Source of the DNA: Marichromatium gracile
GTDB taxonomy: Bacteria > Pseudomonadota > Gammaproteobacteria > Chromatiales > Chromatiaceae
Assembly: GCF_004343155.1 (NCBI RefSeq)
Contig: NZ_SMDC01000006.1
Coordinates: 62,001-126,000, forward strand
Reading direction: 5' to 3'
DNA length: 64,000 nt
Of this stretch, positions 39,070 to 49,169 are shown in pieces (within the stretch, counting starts at the first letter, position 1; each line of letters starts with the position of its first letter). Position numbers and translations under genes: made by a program. The notes under the pieces were generated by a model that was not told the DNA's origin, searched no databases, and saw only the letters and a program-made list of their open reading frames with translations.

Positions 39070-40686
39070 ATGCGACGTATCAATGACCTGCCGATCTGGG
39101 TGCGCCTGATGGCCGCCATGTGGCTGATCCTGGTGCCGGCCTGGACCGGCATGATCTTCTGGGCCGCCAACGAGCAGCGCCAGACCGCCATCGATCAGGC
39201 AGCGGCCTTCGCCGACACCCTTCACGAGATGACCATGGCCGGGCTCACCACCCTGATGATCACCGGTACCATCTCCCAGCGGGCAGAATTCCTCGATCAG
39301 ATCGTCGAGCTGCGCAACCTCAACGACCTGCGGGTGCTGCGAGGCCCCGGGGTCGCCGACCAGTATGGTCCGGGTACCGAGGACGAGCATCCGCGCGATG
39401 AGATCGAGCGTGAGGTCATCGCGACCGGCGAACCCTACATGGAGTTGTCGGAGGACGGCAGCGTGCTGCGCTCGGTGGCGCCGGTGTTCGTGCGCAAGGA
39501 CTATCTCGGCAAGAACTGCACCATGTGTCATTCGCTGCCGCCGGTCGACTCGGTGCTCGGTGCGGTGAGCATGGAGATCAGTCTCGACGACGTCAACGCC
39601 AGTGTCGAGCGGTTCGGTATCAGCATCTTCACCGTCGCCACCCTGCTCAGCCTGCCGGTGCTGCTGCTGCTCTATATCTTCACCTCGCGCTTCGTCACCC
39701 GACCGATGCGCCAGATGACCATGGGGCTGCGCGGTATCGCCGACGGCGATGGCGATCTCACCCATCGCCTGCCGGTGAAGGGCAGCGACGAGATCGGTCA
39801 GGCCTCCAGCGCCTTCAACGCGATGATGGACAACTTCCGCGATCTCATCGGTCGGGTGCTCGCCTCCACCACGCAGTTGACCCAGGCCGCGCGCGACCTC
39901 GAGTCGATCACCGACATCACCGACTCGGGCTGCCGCCGGCAGCGCTCCGAGGTCGATCAGATGGCCACCGCGATGAACGAGATGAGCGCCACCGCGCAGG
40001 ACATGGCGCGCAACGCCCAGCAGGGCGCCGAGGCCACGCGCGAGGCCAACGAGGCGGCGCAGGCGGGTACCGAGGTGGTCTCCGGCACGATGAAACGCAT
40101 CGAGCAGCTCGCCGAGGAGATCCAGGACGCCTCGACGGTGATCCGCGACCTCGGCGCCGACAGCGACGAGATCGGCAAGGTGCTCGATGTGATTCGTGGG
40201 GTCGCCGAGCAGACCAACCTGCTCGCGCTCAACGCGGCGATCGAGGCGGCGCGCGCCGGCGAGGCCGGACGCGGCTTCGCGGTGGTCGCCGACGAGGTGC
40301 GCAACCTCGCCAATCGCACCCAGAACTCCACCCAGGAGATCCAGGCGATGATCGAGCGGTTGCAGCAGGCCAGCCGTCGCGCGGTGAGCGTGATGGACGA
40401 GAGTCGCGATCATGCCCAGGTCAGTCGCGAGAGCGCCGCCGAGGCCGAGGCCGCGCTCAACGCCATCACCCAGGCGGTGGCCACCATCAATGACGTCAAC
40501 AGTCAGGTGGCGAGCGCGGCCGAGGAGCAGAGCGCGGTGGCCGAGGAGATCAATCGCAACGTCACCTCCATCTCCGACGTCTCCGACCGCAACGCCGAGG
40601 GCGCCAAGCAGACCACCGACGCCTCGGACCGGCTGGCCAAGCTCGCCGCCGAACTCGAGGCCCTGGTCGGCCGTTTCCGCATCTGA
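39070..40686 (+). CDS. Methyl-accepting chemotaxis protein with a c-type heme motif in the sensor domain
   Basis: The 538-residue chemoreceptor has an N-terminal transmembrane helix (near 11-32), a periplasmic sensor domain of about 145 residues, a second helix (near 178-200), HAMP (near 201-255) and a long cytoplasmic coiled coil. The signalling tip has the canonical [25 protein letters not shown] pattern (in parts, near 375-400). The sensor domain ends with NCTMCHS (C150, C153, H154), a CxxCH motif that would bind covalent heme in the periplasm, as in Desulfovibrio DcrA. The ATG at 39070 is chosen because upstream in-frame codons have unrelated composition. No che genes are adjacent. Confidence 0.9.
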   Translation: MRRINDLPIWVRLMAAMWLILVPAWTGMIFWAANEQRQTAIDQAAAFADTLHEMTMAGLTTLMITGTISQRAEFLDQIVELRNLNDLRVLRGPGVADQYGPGTEDEHPRDEIEREVIATGEPYMELSEDGSVLRSVAPVFVRKDYLGKNCTMCHSLPPVDSVLGAVSMEISLDDVNASVERFGISIFTVATLLSLPVLLLLYIFTSRFVTRPMRQMTMGLRGIADGDGDLTHRLPVKGSDEIGQASSAFNAMMDNFRDLIGRVLASTTQLTQAARDLESITDITDSGCRRQRSEVDQMATAMNEMSATAQDMARNAQQGAEATREANEAAQAGTEVVSGTMKRIEQLAEEIQDASTVIRDLGADSDEIGKVLDVIRGVAEQTNLLALNAAIEAARAGEAGRGFAVVADEVRNLANRTQNSTQEIQAMIERLQQASRRAVSVMDESRDHAQVSRESAAEAEAALNAITQAVATINDVNSQVASAAEEQSAVAEEINRNVTSISDVSDRNAEGAKQTTDASDRLAKLAAELEALVGRFRI

Positions 40687-40704
40687 GTCCGTTCGGGGCC
40701 TTGT

Positions 40705-40730
40705 CCCGTCACGCCGCCCGGCGTGGCGGG
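40705..40730. terminator. Hairpin between convergent chemoreceptor and GGDEF genes
   Basis: An 11-bp stem with one G-U pair (40705-40715 with 40720-40730) and a GCCC loop sits in the 48-bp spacer between two convergent stops. There is no T tract. Confidence 0.55.
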
Positions 40731-40734
40731 GCGC

Positions 40735-41763
40735 TCAATCGGCAGCGGGCGTCTCTCCCACCTCCACCCGATCACGACCCGCCGACTTGGCGCGATAGAG
40801 CGCCCGGTCGACGCGCTCGATCAGCTCCTCGGGGCGTTCGTGCGCACGCGCCTCGACCACGCCGATCGAGGTGGTCACCGTGCCCACCCCGGAGGCCGGC
40901 GGTTTCTGGCGGAAACGGATCGCCGAGACCTGCTTGCGCACCTGCTCGGCCAGCGCCACGGCCCGTTCCAGCCTCCCCTCGACGATGATCGCGAACTCCT
41001 CGCCACCGTAGCGGGCGACGAACACCTGCTCGTCGCGCAGATCGGCGAGCAGCTGACCGGTGATCTGCAACACCCGGTCGCCCATCAGATGACCGAAGGT
41101 GTCGTTGCACTGCTTGAAGTGATCGAGATCGAGCAGCAGCAGGCAGGTCGGCTGCTCCGGGTCCTGGAGCGCGCGCAACAGGGCGTGGTCGAAGGCGCGG
41201 CGGTTGGGGATGTTGGTCAGCGCGTCGACCAGGGCGCGCTGCTGGGTGCGGGCGAGCTCCTGCTTGAGCAGCTCGACCTCGTCGCGGGCCGATTGCAGCT
41301 CGCCCTGGAACTCCTGGTGCATGCCCTCGACCGCACGGGTGTCGGCGAGCAGTTGCGAGAGCGTCTCCTGGATCAGCATCGGGTCCGATGCCTGGTCGAG
41401 GATCTGGCGCGCCTCGCGCAGCGAGTCGCCGTATTGCTGCGAGCCGGCGAGGTTGCGGGCCACCGCGCGGGCGAGCTGGGCGACCAGACTGACGAGCAGG
41501 TTCTGCGCCTTGGGGTTGTTGGGCAGATAGTTCTTGATGAAGTACTTGAAGAACAGCGATTCGCTCTTCTTCGCGCTGTAGCTGCCGGAGACCGGGAACT
41601 CGGCGAGCAGCTCGCGGCTGAGTTCGGGGTTGAGCCCCTGGACGTGGGCATACCACAGCGCATAGTTGTAGGGCGTGGGCGGGATGCCGCGCTGGACCAT
41701 CAAGGGGATGGCCTTGCGCAGATAGTCGGCCGAGGTCTCCAGGTCCTCGTTGAATTCCAGCAT
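40735..41763 (-). CDS. Diguanylate cyclase (GGDEF domain)
   Basis: The 342-residue cytosolic protein has an N-terminal alpha-helical region (residues 1-165, with LWYAHVQGLNPELSREL) and a C-terminal GGDEF domain starting at LVDALTNIPNRRAFD. Its active-site motif is GGEEF (in ARYGGEEFAII), so c-di-GMP synthesis is expected. The product-inhibition site (RxxD five residues before GGEEF) is absent; DEQV stands there. It is 8 bp downstream of the L,D-transpeptidase gene in the same direction. The start MLEFNEDLE at 41763 is chosen over a longer frame that would overlap the upstream gene. Confidence 0.9.
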   Translation of the reverse strand: MLEFNEDLETSADYLRKAIPLMVQRGIPPTPYNYALWYAHVQGLNPELSRELLAEFPVSGSYSAKKSESLFFKYFIKNYLPNNPKAQNLLVSLVAQLARAVARNLAGSQQYGDSLREARQILDQASDPMLIQETLSQLLADTRAVEGMHQEFQGELQSARDEVELLKQELARTQQRALVDALTNIPNRRAFDHALLRALQDPEQPTCLLLLDLDHFKQCNDTFGHLMGDRVLQITGQLLADLRDEQVFVARYGGEEFAIIVEGRLERAVALAEQVRKQVSAIRFRQKPPASGVGTVTTSIGVVEARAHERPEELIERVDRALYRAKSAGRDRVEVGETPAAD

Positions 41764-41771
41764 GTCTCGAC

Positions 41772-42341
41772 TCACGGCAGGATGCGGATCGGCGTGCCGT
41801 TGCGCACCATGCGCCAGATCTCGTCCATCTCGTCGTCCTGGACCGCGATGCAACCGTCGGTCCAGTCGCGCGTGGCGTATTCGCGGCGCACCTGCTCGGA
41901 GCGGATGTGGTTGGGCTGGCCGTGGATCATGATCATCCCCCCGGGGTCATGGCCGAGCAGCCGCGCGGTGGCGCGGTCGCGTTCGTTGGGGTAGGAGATA
42001 TGGATCGACTTGTAGAAGTTGCTGCGCGGGTTGCGCCAGTCGAGCACATAGTCGCCGATCGGGGTGCGCTCGTCGCCGGCGCGGAACTTGTGCCCCACGG
42101 GCGCATCGCCGAGCGCCACCCGGTAGCTGCGCAGCAGGGTCTCGCCGTGCCACAGCTCGAGGCTGCGCTCGGACTTGCGCACCACGACGCGATCGGCCTG
42201 GTCCGGCATCGGCCCGGGGGTCCCGGCACAGCCGGCGAGGAGCACGATGAACAACAGGATTAGCCACGATTGGTGTGCTGCGGGTGCGCGCCGCTGGGGG
42301 CCGGGCGGGTTGGACGAGAGACACGAGGCATCGCGTGGCAT
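41772..42341 (-). CDS. L,D-transpeptidase (YkuD) lipoprotein
   Basis: YkuD-domain enzymes form 3-3 cross-links in peptidoglycan or attach proteins to it. The 189-residue product has an unusually long polar N-region, a hydrophobic segment and an LLAGC lipobox near residue 38. The YkuD domain shows the active-site pattern IHGQPNH and DWTDGCIAV (the catalytic Cys in the TxGC-type motif, with His upstream). It precedes the diguanylate cyclase by 8 bp, probably as an operon. The start lacks a clear ribosome binding site, so the N-terminus may be shorter. Confidence 0.88.
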   Translation of the reverse strand: MPRDASCLSSNPPGPQRRAPAAHQSWLILLFIVLLAGCAGTPGPMPDQADRVVVRKSERSLELWHGETLLRSYRVALGDAPVGHKFRAGDERTPIGDYVLDWRNPRSNFYKSIHISYPNERDRATARLLGHDPGGMIMIHGQPNHIRSEQVRREYATRDWTDGCIAVQDDEMDEIWRMVRNGTPIRILP

Positions 42342-42432
42342 CGCAGGGTCCTGGTGGAGAGGTCGATTTCGGCTAGGTGAGGGTGCGAGGGTGGAATTCT
42401 AAGCACGGCGCCGCTGCATGCACAGTGCTTTT

Positions 42433-42462
42433 CGACACCGCGCACATTCGTGCGCGGTGTCG
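42433..42462. terminator. Strong hairpin after rlmI
   Basis: A perfect 13-bp stem (42433-42445 with 42450-42462) around ATTC lies 10 bp past the rlmI stop on the minus strand. Its arms are CGACACCGCGCAC and GTGCGCGGTGTCG. Neither side has a proper T tract. Confidence 0.6.
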
Positions 42463-42472
42463 CCGGGTCTGC

Positions 42473-43669
42473 TCAGAAGTGGGGCAGGGCGCGCATGAAG
42501 AGGGTCTTGAGATAGGCCGTCTCGGGGATCGCCGGGTGCACCGGGTGATCCGGTCCCTGCTGACCGACCTCGAGCAGCTGCAGGCTGCGCGCGCTCTTGC
42601 GCGCGGCCTGCTGCACGGTACGCTGGAAACCGTCACGGCCCATGTGGAAGGAACACGATGCGGTGACCAGCAGGCCGCCCGGTTCGAGCAGGTCGAGGCC
42701 CAGACGGTTGAGGCGCTGGTAGGCCTGGGTGCCGTCCTTCTCGTCCTTGCGACGCTTGATGAAGGCTGGTGGGTCGAGGATCACGGTGTCGAAGCGCGCG
42801 CCCTGATCGCGCAGCTCGCGCAACACCTCGAAGGCATCGCCCTGCAGCGGCTCGATACGATCGCTCAGGCCGTTGCGCGCGGCATTGGCCGCGACCCGTT
42901 CGAGGGCGCTGGCCGAGGCGTCGACGGTGGTGACCCGGCGCGCGCCGAGATGCGCCGCGCGCAGACTCCAGGCGCCGACATAGCTGCAGACATCGAGCAC
43001 CCGCTCGCCGACGCCGTAGCGCCCGAGCCGCTGACGGTTCTCGGCCTGGTCGAAGAACCAGCCGGTCTTCTGCCCGGAGAGTGGTGCGACCTCGAACGCC
43101 AGTCCGCCCTCGTCGAGCACCAGGGTGTCGGCCGGTTCGCCGAGCGCGATCTCGACCTGTTGATCGAGCCCTTCGAGCGCGCGCACCGCGGTGTCGTTGC
43201 GCAACACGATCGCACGCGGGCGCAGCACCTGCTCGAGCGCGGCGAGCAGCTCGCCGCGCACCCGTTCCATCCCGGCGGTGGTGATCTGCACGCAGAGCAG
43301 GTCGCCGTAACGATCGACGATCAACCCCGGCAGCCCGTCGCTCTCGCCGAAGATCAGCCGATAGTAGGGCCGCTCGTAGAGCCGCTCGCGCAGCGCCAGG
43401 GCATCGCGGATGCGCTGGATCCATAGCGCCGGGGTGAGGTGCTGCTCCGGGCTGCGGCTGACCAGCCGGGCACAGATCAGCGAGTGCGGATTGACATAGC
43501 CGTGTCCGAGCCAGCGCTCGCGATTGCTGAGGATCTCGATTGCCTGACCGGGCTCGAGCTGCTTGAGCGGGGTCGCCTTGGTGTCGATCTCATTGCTGTA
43601 GATCCAGCAATGCCCGGCGAGCAGCCGGCGCTCCTGGTCCTTGCGCAGCAGGATGGGTTGGGGGTTCAT
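42473..43669 (-). CDS. rlmI: 23S rRNA m5C methyltransferase RlmI family
   Basis: RlmI methylates C1962 of 23S rRNA. The 398-residue protein has an N-terminal PUA domain ([21 protein letters not shown]), a linker ([12 protein letters not shown]), and a Rossmann-fold methyltransferase with motif [16 protein letters not shown] (near residue 226) and DPPAF (motif IV, near 305). The catalytic cysteine lies in TASCSFHM (near 345). The length matches E. coli RlmI (396). It is divergent from the DUF255 gene and followed by a hairpin. Confidence 0.9.
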   Translation of the reverse strand: MNPQPILLRKDQERRLLAGHCWIYSNEIDTKATPLKQLEPGQAIEILSNRERWLGHGYVNPHSLICARLVSRSPEQHLTPALWIQRIRDALALRERLYERPYYRLIFGESDGLPGLIVDRYGDLLCVQITTAGMERVRGELLAALEQVLRPRAIVLRNDTAVRALEGLDQQVEIALGEPADTLVLDEGGLAFEVAPLSGQKTGWFFDQAENRQRLGRYGVGERVLDVCSYVGAWSLRAAHLGARRVTTVDASASALERVAANAARNGLSDRIEPLQGDAFEVLRELRDQGARFDTVILDPPAFIKRRKDEKDGTQAYQRLNRLGLDLLEPGGLLVTASCSFHMGRDGFQRTVQQAARKSARSLQLLEVGQQGPDHPVHPAIPETAYLKTLFMRALPHF

Positions 43670-43919
43670 CGTTGGAGCTCTACCGTTGTCTGGTGATCGT
43701 CTGCGTGTTCGGTGCGGCGTTCGTGTCTCGGGACAGGGCGGGCACGGCCCTGACGCTCGCTCCGGTACGCCGCCGTCGGCGCATGTCGGCCATCAAGACT
43801 ACCAGAAGCGCCGATCGCGCGAGCCGGCATGGAAAGGTCGCGCTCGTGCTCCCACTCTTGGAGGACAGACCCCGGACCCGTTCGTCCAATCATCGCGACA
43901 GACCAGCAGAGGTGAGTCC

Positions 43920-45971
43920 ATGCCGAGCGTCACGCCCCCCGCCGCAGGCGGCCGCAACCGTCTCGATGGGGCCACCAGCCCCTATCTCCAGCAACACGCC
44001 GACAACCCCGTCGACTGGTGGCCCTGGTGCGACGAGGCGCTGGCACAGGCACGCGAGCAGGACCAGCCGATCCTGCTCTCGATCGGTTACTCTGCCTGTC
44101 ACTGGTGTCACGTGATGGCGCACGAGTCCTTCGCCGACCCCGAGGTCGCGAGCCTGATGAATCGCGCCTTCGTCAACATCAAGGTCGATCGCGAGGAGCG
44201 CCCCGACCTCGACGGGCTCTATCAGCGTGCCCACCAGCTGCTCAACGGTCGTGGCGGTGGCTGGCCGTTGACCGTCTTTCTCTCCCCGCACGATCTGCGC
44301 CCCTTCTTCGCCGGCACCTATTTCCCGCCGACGTCGCGTCACGGCCTGCCGGCCTTCACCCAGCTGCTCGTCGGGGCCGAGCGCGCCTACCGCGAACAGC
44401 GCGACAAGATCCTCCAGCAGGGCGAGAACCTGGTCGAGGCGTTCGCCGGGCTCGAACCCGAGCCCGGCGAACGCCCCCCCGAGCGCAACCTGATCGGTGC
44501 GGCGCTGAACCAGCTCGCGGTGAGTTTCGATCCCAGGCACGGCGGTTTCGGCGCCGCGCCCAAGTTCCCGCACGCCCCGGAGCTGGCGCTGTTGCTGCGT
44601 AGCGCGGCGCGCGGTGATCGCCCCGGCGAGGATGCGCCCGGACCGCTGGAGATGGCCCGCGTCAGCCTCGAGCGGATGATCCGCAGCGGGCTCAACGACC
44701 AGCTCGGCGGCGGCTTCTGTCGTTACGCCGTCGATGCCCAGTGGATGATCCCCCACTTCGAGAAGATGCTCTACGACAATGCCGCGCTGCTCGCGCTCTG
44801 CTGCGACCTCCACGCCTGTACCGGCGAGCAGCTGTTTCGCAGCGCCGCCGAGTCCACCGCCGATTGGGTGCTGCGCGAGATGCAGTCGCCCGAGGGGGGG
44901 TATTACTCGAGCCTGGATGCCGACAGCGAGGGCGAGGAAGGGCGCTTCTATCTGTGGGAGCGCGAGCAGGTCCGGGCGCTGCTGCCCGAGGCGGAGTATC
45001 GCCCCTTCGCCGCGGTCTACGGGCTCGACCGTCCGCCGAACTTCGAGGGCCGCTGGCATCTGCACGGCCATCTCACCCCGGCGGCGGTGGCCGCCGCCCA
45101 GGGGCTGACCCTCGAACAGGTGCAGTCGCTGCTCGGCGCGGCGCGCGCCACCCTGTTCGCCGCGCGCGAGCGGCGCGTGCGCCCGGGCCGCGACGACAAG
45201 GTGCTCGGTGCCTGGAACGCGCTGATGATCGGCGCCATGGCCCGTGCCGCGCGGGTGCTCGAGCGCGACGACTATCTGGAGTCGGCCGAGCAGGCGCTCG
45301 GCTGCGTGCGTGAGCGACTGTGGCGCGATGGCCGCTTGCTGGCGAGCTATCGCGACGGTCGCGCGGCCTTCGACGCCTATCTCGACGACCACGCGTTGCT
45401 GCTCGCCGCAGTGCTCGACCTGTTGCAGACGCGCTGGTCGAGCGCTGATCTGGCGTTCGCCATCGAGCTGGCCGAGACCCTGCTCGCGCGTTTCCACGAC
45501 CCCGAGGCGGGCGGCTTCTGGTTCACCGCCCACGATCACGAACGCCTGATCCACCGCACCAAGCCGCTCGCCGACGAGACCCTGCCCGCGGGCAACGGGG
45601 TCGCGGCGCTGGCGCTGCAGCGTCTCGGCCATCTGGTCGGCGAGCCGCGCTATCTCGCCGCCGCCGAGGGCACGCTGCGTCTGGCCGCGACCGCGATGCG
45701 CCGGCTGCCCCACGCCCACGCCACCCTGCTCTGCGCCCTCGACGAATGGCTCGACCCACCCGAGCAGTTGGTGATCCGCGCCAGTGACGAGCTGTTGGCG
45801 AGCTGGCGGCGCGAGGCGCAGCGCGGCTATCGCGCCGATCGACTGGTGTTTGCCATCCCCGAGGACGCCGAGTCGTTGCCGCCGGTGCTCGCGGCCATGG
45901 CACCCGGGCCGCGTCCGCGGGTCTATCGCTGTATCGGCACCCACTGCGAGGCGCCGCGCGAGCAGCTCTGA
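43920..45971 (+). CDS. DUF255/YyaL thioredoxin-domain protein (spermatogenesis-associated 20-like)
   Basis: The 683-residue protein opens with an atypical thioredoxin domain: [17 protein letters not shown] (near 19-35), [18 protein letters not shown] with a CHWC active site, and [11 protein letters not shown]. An (alpha/alpha)6 barrel like an N-acyl-glucosamine 2-epimerase follows ([29 protein letters not shown]). The family is near-universal, but its reaction is unknown; a redox-linked role is assumed. The ATG at 43920 follows GAGGTGAG, and the upstream in-frame extension to 43641 has random composition. It stands alone. Confidence 0.88.
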   Translation: MPSVTPPAAGGRNRLDGATSPYLQQHADNPVDWWPWCDEALAQAREQDQPILLSIGYSACHWCHVMAHESFADPEVASLMNRAFVNIKVDREERPDLDGLYQRAHQLLNGRGGGWPLTVFLSPHDLRPFFAGTYFPPTSRHGLPAFTQLLVGAERAYREQRDKILQQGENLVEAFAGLEPEPGERPPERNLIGAALNQLAVSFDPRHGGFGAAPKFPHAPELALLLRSAARGDRPGEDAPGPLEMARVSLERMIRSGLNDQLGGGFCRYAVDAQWMIPHFEKMLYDNAALLALCCDLHACTGEQLFRSAAESTADWVLREMQSPEGGYYSSLDADSEGEEGRFYLWEREQVRALLPEAEYRPFAAVYGLDRPPNFEGRWHLHGHLTPAAVAAAQGLTLEQVQSLLGAARATLFAARERRVRPGRDDKVLGAWNALMIGAMARAARVLERDDYLESAEQALGCVRERLWRDGRLLASYRDGRAAFDAYLDDHALLLAAVLDLLQTRWSSADLAFAIELAETLLARFHDPEAGGFWFTAHDHERLIHRTKPLADETLPAGNGVAALALQRLGHLVGEPRYLAAAEGTLRLAATAMRRLPHAHATLLCALDEWLDPPEQLVIRASDELLASWRREAQRGYRADRLVFAIPEDAESLPPVLAAMAPGPRPRVYRCIGTHCEAPREQL

Positions 45972-46057
45972 GCCGCGCGCCGCCTGTCCCTGATGCGCCG
46001 CCCCCGGCGGCGCGGTATCGAGACCAATGGATCGCTGCTGCGATCGAGGAGCCCTGG

Positions 46058-46948
46058 ATGACCCGCAACCCACCGCGCCGCGCGCTCGCGCTGCTCGACT
46101 GGATCTACAACCCGCTGCGCCGGCTGTCGGTGAGCGCCGTCTACGACCTGCTCGGAACCGACTCCCCGGCCGCCGGCGGGCACTATCTCAACCTCGGCTA
46201 CTGGGCCGAGGCCGACGAACTCGACGCCGCCTGCCGCGCCCTGGTCGATCTGGTCGGTGCGCGCGCCGGCATGGCGCCGGGCAAGCGGGTGCTCGATCTC
46301 GGCTTCGGCTTCGGCGAGCAGGACCTGCAGTGGATGCGCACCCTCGGCCCCGAGGCCATCGTCGGGCTCAATGTCACCGGCTCGCAGGTGGCGCTGGCGC
46401 GCGAACGGGTGGCCGCCGCCGGCGAGTCGGCGCGCATCGACCTGCGCCAGGGCTCGGCCACCGAGCCGGGACTCGAGCCGGGGTCGTTCGATATCGTCGT
46501 CGCGCTCGAGTGCGCCTTCCATTTCCGTACCCGCGAGCGCTTCTTCGCCGAGGCGCTGCGGCTGTTGCGTCCGGGCGGGCGGCTGGTGCTCGCCGACATC
46601 CTGCCGCTGGCGCCGGCCGAGGGCTGGCCGCGGCGGCTGGCGCAGCGGTGGTCGTGGCGCGAGGTCGCCACCAAGTTCGCGATCCCGGCAGAGAACGCCT
46701 ATCCGCGCGCCGAGTACGCCGAGCGGCTGCGTGCCTGCGGCTTCACCGGGGTCGAGGTCGAGTCGATCCGCGACCGGGTCTATGCCCCGCTGCACGCCTA
46801 TCTGCGCGCCAATCCCGAGCGGCTCTCGACCCTGCCGCCGGCGCTGCGCACGGCGGTGCGCTTCGGGCTGTGGCTCGAGCCCGAGACCGTGTTCGCCGGA
46901 CTCGACTACGTGCTCGCCAGCGCCGAGCGTCCGGCGACGGATCAGTAG
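46058..46948 (+). CDS. SAM-dependent methyltransferase of the EryG/tocopherol-methyltransferase type
   Basis: The 296-residue protein has the Methyltransf_11 core with motif I RVLDLGFGFGEQDL (near 77-90), GLNVTGSQVALARERV (post I) and the late motif LLRPGGRLVLADILPL. The N-terminal GGHYLNLGYW and the C-terminal extension resemble methyltransferases acting on polyketides, sterols or tocopherol. A quinone or lipid substrate is plausible but unproven. Its stop overlaps the convergent ICMT-like gene by 7 bp. Confidence 0.82.
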   Translation: MTRNPPRRALALLDWIYNPLRRLSVSAVYDLLGTDSPAAGGHYLNLGYWAEADELDAACRALVDLVGARAGMAPGKRVLDLGFGFGEQDLQWMRTLGPEAIVGLNVTGSQVALARERVAAAGESARIDLRQGSATEPGLEPGSFDIVVALECAFHFRTRERFFAEALRLLRPGGRLVLADILPLAPAEGWPRRLAQRWSWREVATKFAIPAENAYPRAEYAERLRACGFTGVEVESIRDRVYAPLHAYLRANPERLSTLPPALRTAVRFGLWLEPETVFAGLDYVLASAERPATDQ

Positions 46949-47433
46949 ATCCAGGGGATGAACTTGCTCACCCGGCGGGCATAGTCGGCGTACTCGGGGT
47001 GGCGCTCGCGCAGCCACCCCTCTTCCTTGCCGGCCTTGTAGTCGAAGAAGAGGAAGCCGATCACCAGGATCGCCAGATGCGTCAGGCTGAGGCTGAACAG
47101 CACCCAGGCGAGCGCGGCGAACAGCTGGCTGCTGTAGAGCGGATGGCGCACCAGGGCATAGATCCCGTGCTGGACCAGCTGGTTGTGCTCGACCGGGTAG
47201 GGTAGCGGGGTGAGATAGTCGCGGATGTGCATCGAGCCGACCGCGCCGAGCACCATGGCGAAGGTGCCGAGCGCGATCAGCACCGCCCAGCGCAGCGGCG
47301 CCATCGCCTCGAGGATGCCGGGGGTGAGCCAGGGGTTCCAGCTCGGGGTGAGGACGAAGCCGAAGAAGAGCACGAACTGGAGGGCGACGAGGTGCTCGCC
47401 GCGTCGGCCCTGGAGACGGGATAAGAGGGACAT
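46942..47433 (-). CDS. Isoprenylcysteine carboxyl methyltransferase-like membrane protein
   Basis: The 163-residue protein has four hydrophobic helices and the C-terminal signature of the ICMT/PEMT superfamily: VQHGIYALVRHPLYSSQLFAALAW (in overlapping parts, near residues 88-111), then EEGWLRERHPEYADYARRV. In bacteria these SAM-dependent membrane methyltransferases modify lipids or small molecules. An AAGGAG ribosome binding site 6 bp before the ATG at 47433 fixes the start. It is convergent with the SAM methyltransferase gene. Confidence 0.85.
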   Translation of the reverse strand: MSLLSRLQGRRGEHLVALQFVLFFGFVLTPSWNPWLTPGILEAMAPLRWAVLIALGTFAMVLGAVGSMHIRDYLTPLPYPVEHNQLVQHGIYALVRHPLYSSQLFAALAWVLFSLSLTHLAILVIGFLFFDYKAGKEEGWLRERHPEYADYARRVSKFIPWIY

Positions 47434-47560
47434 GATGACTCCTTGCGCGATGGGTGATGGGTGGTCGGTGTGGCCGCCGGTCGGTCGTCGGTGCCGGCTG
47501 CGGGATGCCGGATGCGGCGGTTTTCGATACACTGCCGGTCCTTGAGAATCAAGCCATCCG

Positions 47561-48022
47561 GTGATTTCGAGTTCCGTGCCCACATCCAGCCAACCCGCCC
47601 AGTCCGGCTTCATCTGGCCGATCCGTGTCTATTACGAGGATACCGACGCCGCCGGCGTGGTCTTCTACGCCAATTATCTCCGCTTCTTCGAGCGTGCGCG
47701 CACCGAATGGTTGCGTGAGCTTGGCTACGAGCAGGACGAGCTGCGCGCACGCGAGGGGGTGTTGTTCGTGGTGCGTCGCGTCGAGATCGACTATCTCGCC
47801 GCAGCGCGCTTCAACGAGCGGTTGAACGTCCATACCCGGCTGAGCCGGATCGGCGGGGCGAGCATGGCCTTTGACCAGGAGTTGGTGCGCGAGGCCGACG
47901 GCGAACTCTGTTGCCGGGGCACGGTCAAGGTGGGCTGTATCGATGCCGCGGGCGAGGCGCTGCGCCCGACGCGCATCCCGCCCCGGCTGCTCGCCGACAT
48001 TCGCCGCACGGTCGCGGAGTGA
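47561..48022 (+). CDS. ybgC: Tol-Pal-associated acyl-CoA thioesterase YbgC
   Basis: YbgC is a hotdog-fold thioesterase that opens the tol-pal operon in most gammaproteobacteria. The 153-residue product has the catalytic pattern YYEDTDAAGVVFYANYLRFF (D near residue 27) and a typical hotdog core (VVRRVEIDYLAAARFNERL). It is separated from tolQ by 6 bp. Both GTG 47561 and GTG 47576 are possible starts. It probably acts on short-chain acyl-CoA or ACP in phospholipid metabolism near the membrane. Confidence 0.92.
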   Translation: MISSSVPTSSQPAQSGFIWPIRVYYEDTDAAGVVFYANYLRFFERARTEWLRELGYEQDELRAREGVLFVVRRVEIDYLAAARFNERLNVHTRLSRIGGASMAFDQELVREADGELCCRGTVKVGCIDAAGEALRPTRIPPRLLADIRRTVAE

Positions 48023-48028
48023 CCCATC

Positions 48029-48703
48029 ATGACCTCTGATCTGTCGTTGTTGGCCCTGGTGATGCAGGCAAGCCTGGTGGTGCAGCTGGTGCTGCTGATC
48101 CTGGTGCTCGCCTCGGTCGTCTCCTGGACCATGATCATCGATCGCGCGCGGGTGCTCGGTCGGGCGCGCAAGCTCGCCGACGCCTTCGAGGAGCGCTTCT
48201 GGAGCGGCGGCGATCTCAGCGCACTCTACAAGGAGCTGGGACAGGATGGGCGCAGTGCGCGCGGGCTGGCGGCGATCTTCCGTGCCGGCTTCAAGGAGTA
48301 CGTGCGCATGCGCAAGGCCGCCGGCGTCGACCCGATGACCGTGCTGCAGGCCTCCGAGCGGGCGATGCGGGTGGCGCTGAGTCGCGAGCTCGACCGGCTC
48401 GAGAACAACCTCGCCTTCCTCGCCACGGTCGGCTCGATCAGCCCCTATGTCGGACTGTTCGGCACCGTCTGGGGCATCATGCAGGCCTTCCACGCCCTCG
48501 GTAACGTCGAACAGGCGACCCTGGCGCTGGTCGCGCCGGGTATCTCCGAGGCGTTGATCGCCACCGCCATCGGCTTGTTCGCCGCCATCCCCGCGGTGGT
48601 CGCCTACAACCGCTATACCGATCAGGTCGAGCGCCTCAGCAACCGCTACGAGGAGTTCATGGAAGAGTTCTCGACCTTGCTGCAACGTCAGGGGCGGGGC
48701 TGA
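48029..48703 (+). CDS. tolQ: Tol-Pal energy-transducing protein TolQ
   Basis: TolQ, with TolR, forms the proton-driven motor that powers TolA. The 224-residue protein has three transmembrane helices: residues near 10-35 (VLLILVLASVVSWTMIID), 130-152 (FLATVGSISPYVGLFGTVWGIM) and 170-192 (EALIATAIGLFAAIPAVVAYN), quoted in part. The GLFGTVWGIM and AIPAVVAYN motifs are family hallmarks. It is followed 20 bp later by tolR. Confidence 0.95.
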   Translation: MTSDLSLLALVMQASLVVQLVLLILVLASVVSWTMIIDRARVLGRARKLADAFEERFWSGGDLSALYKELGQDGRSARGLAAIFRAGFKEYVRMRKAAGVDPMTVLQASERAMRVALSRELDRLENNLAFLATVGSISPYVGLFGTVWGIMQAFHALGNVEQATLALVAPGISEALIATAIGLFAAIPAVVAYNRYTDQVERLSNRYEEFMEEFSTLLQRQGRG

Positions 48704-48723
48704 GCCCCGGGAGTATCCGAGCC

Positions 48724-49167
48724 TTGAGCAGACGCGCGCGCAGTCGCAATCGCCGCCGCTTGGTGGCCGAGATCAACGTCGTCCCCTATATCGACGTGAT
48801 GCTGGTGTTGCTGGTCATCTTCATGGTGACCGCCCCCATGATCACCATGGGGGTCAAGGTCAACCTGCCGCGTGCCCAGGCCGGGGCGGTCACCTCCGAG
48901 AGTGGTGACTCTGTGGTGATCAGCGTCGATCAGTTCGGTGACTACTACATCGACATCGGCGAGGACCGCGACCAACCGGTGGGCGAGGAGGCGCTGTTCG
49001 AGCGCATCGGCAAGGTCCTCGACTACGCCCCGCAGACACCGGTGCTGGTCAAGGGCGACAGCGCCGTCGACTATGGTCGGGTGGTCAACGCGATGGTGAT
49101 CGCCCAGGCCGCCGGGGCCGCCGAGGTCGGACTCATCACCCTGCCGCCGGAGCATGACGGACCCTGA
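48724..49167 (+). CDS. tolR: Tol-Pal protein TolR
   Basis: The 147-residue protein has a single N-terminal transmembrane segment (VVPYIDVMLVLLVIFMVTAPM, in parts) holding the proton-carrying Asp (near residue 22) and a periplasmic ExbD/TolR domain (VLVKGDSAVDYGRVVNAM). The start codon is TTG at 48724, giving MSRRARSRNRRRLVAEINVVPY. tolA follows after 2 bp. Confidence 0.94.
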   Translation: MSRRARSRNRRRLVAEINVVPYIDVMLVLLVIFMVTAPMITMGVKVNLPRAQAGAVTSESGDSVVISVDQFGDYYIDIGEDRDQPVGEEALFERIGKVLDYAPQTPVLVKGDSAVDYGRVVNAMVIAQAAGAAEVGLITLPPEHDGP

Positions 49168-49169
49168 CC

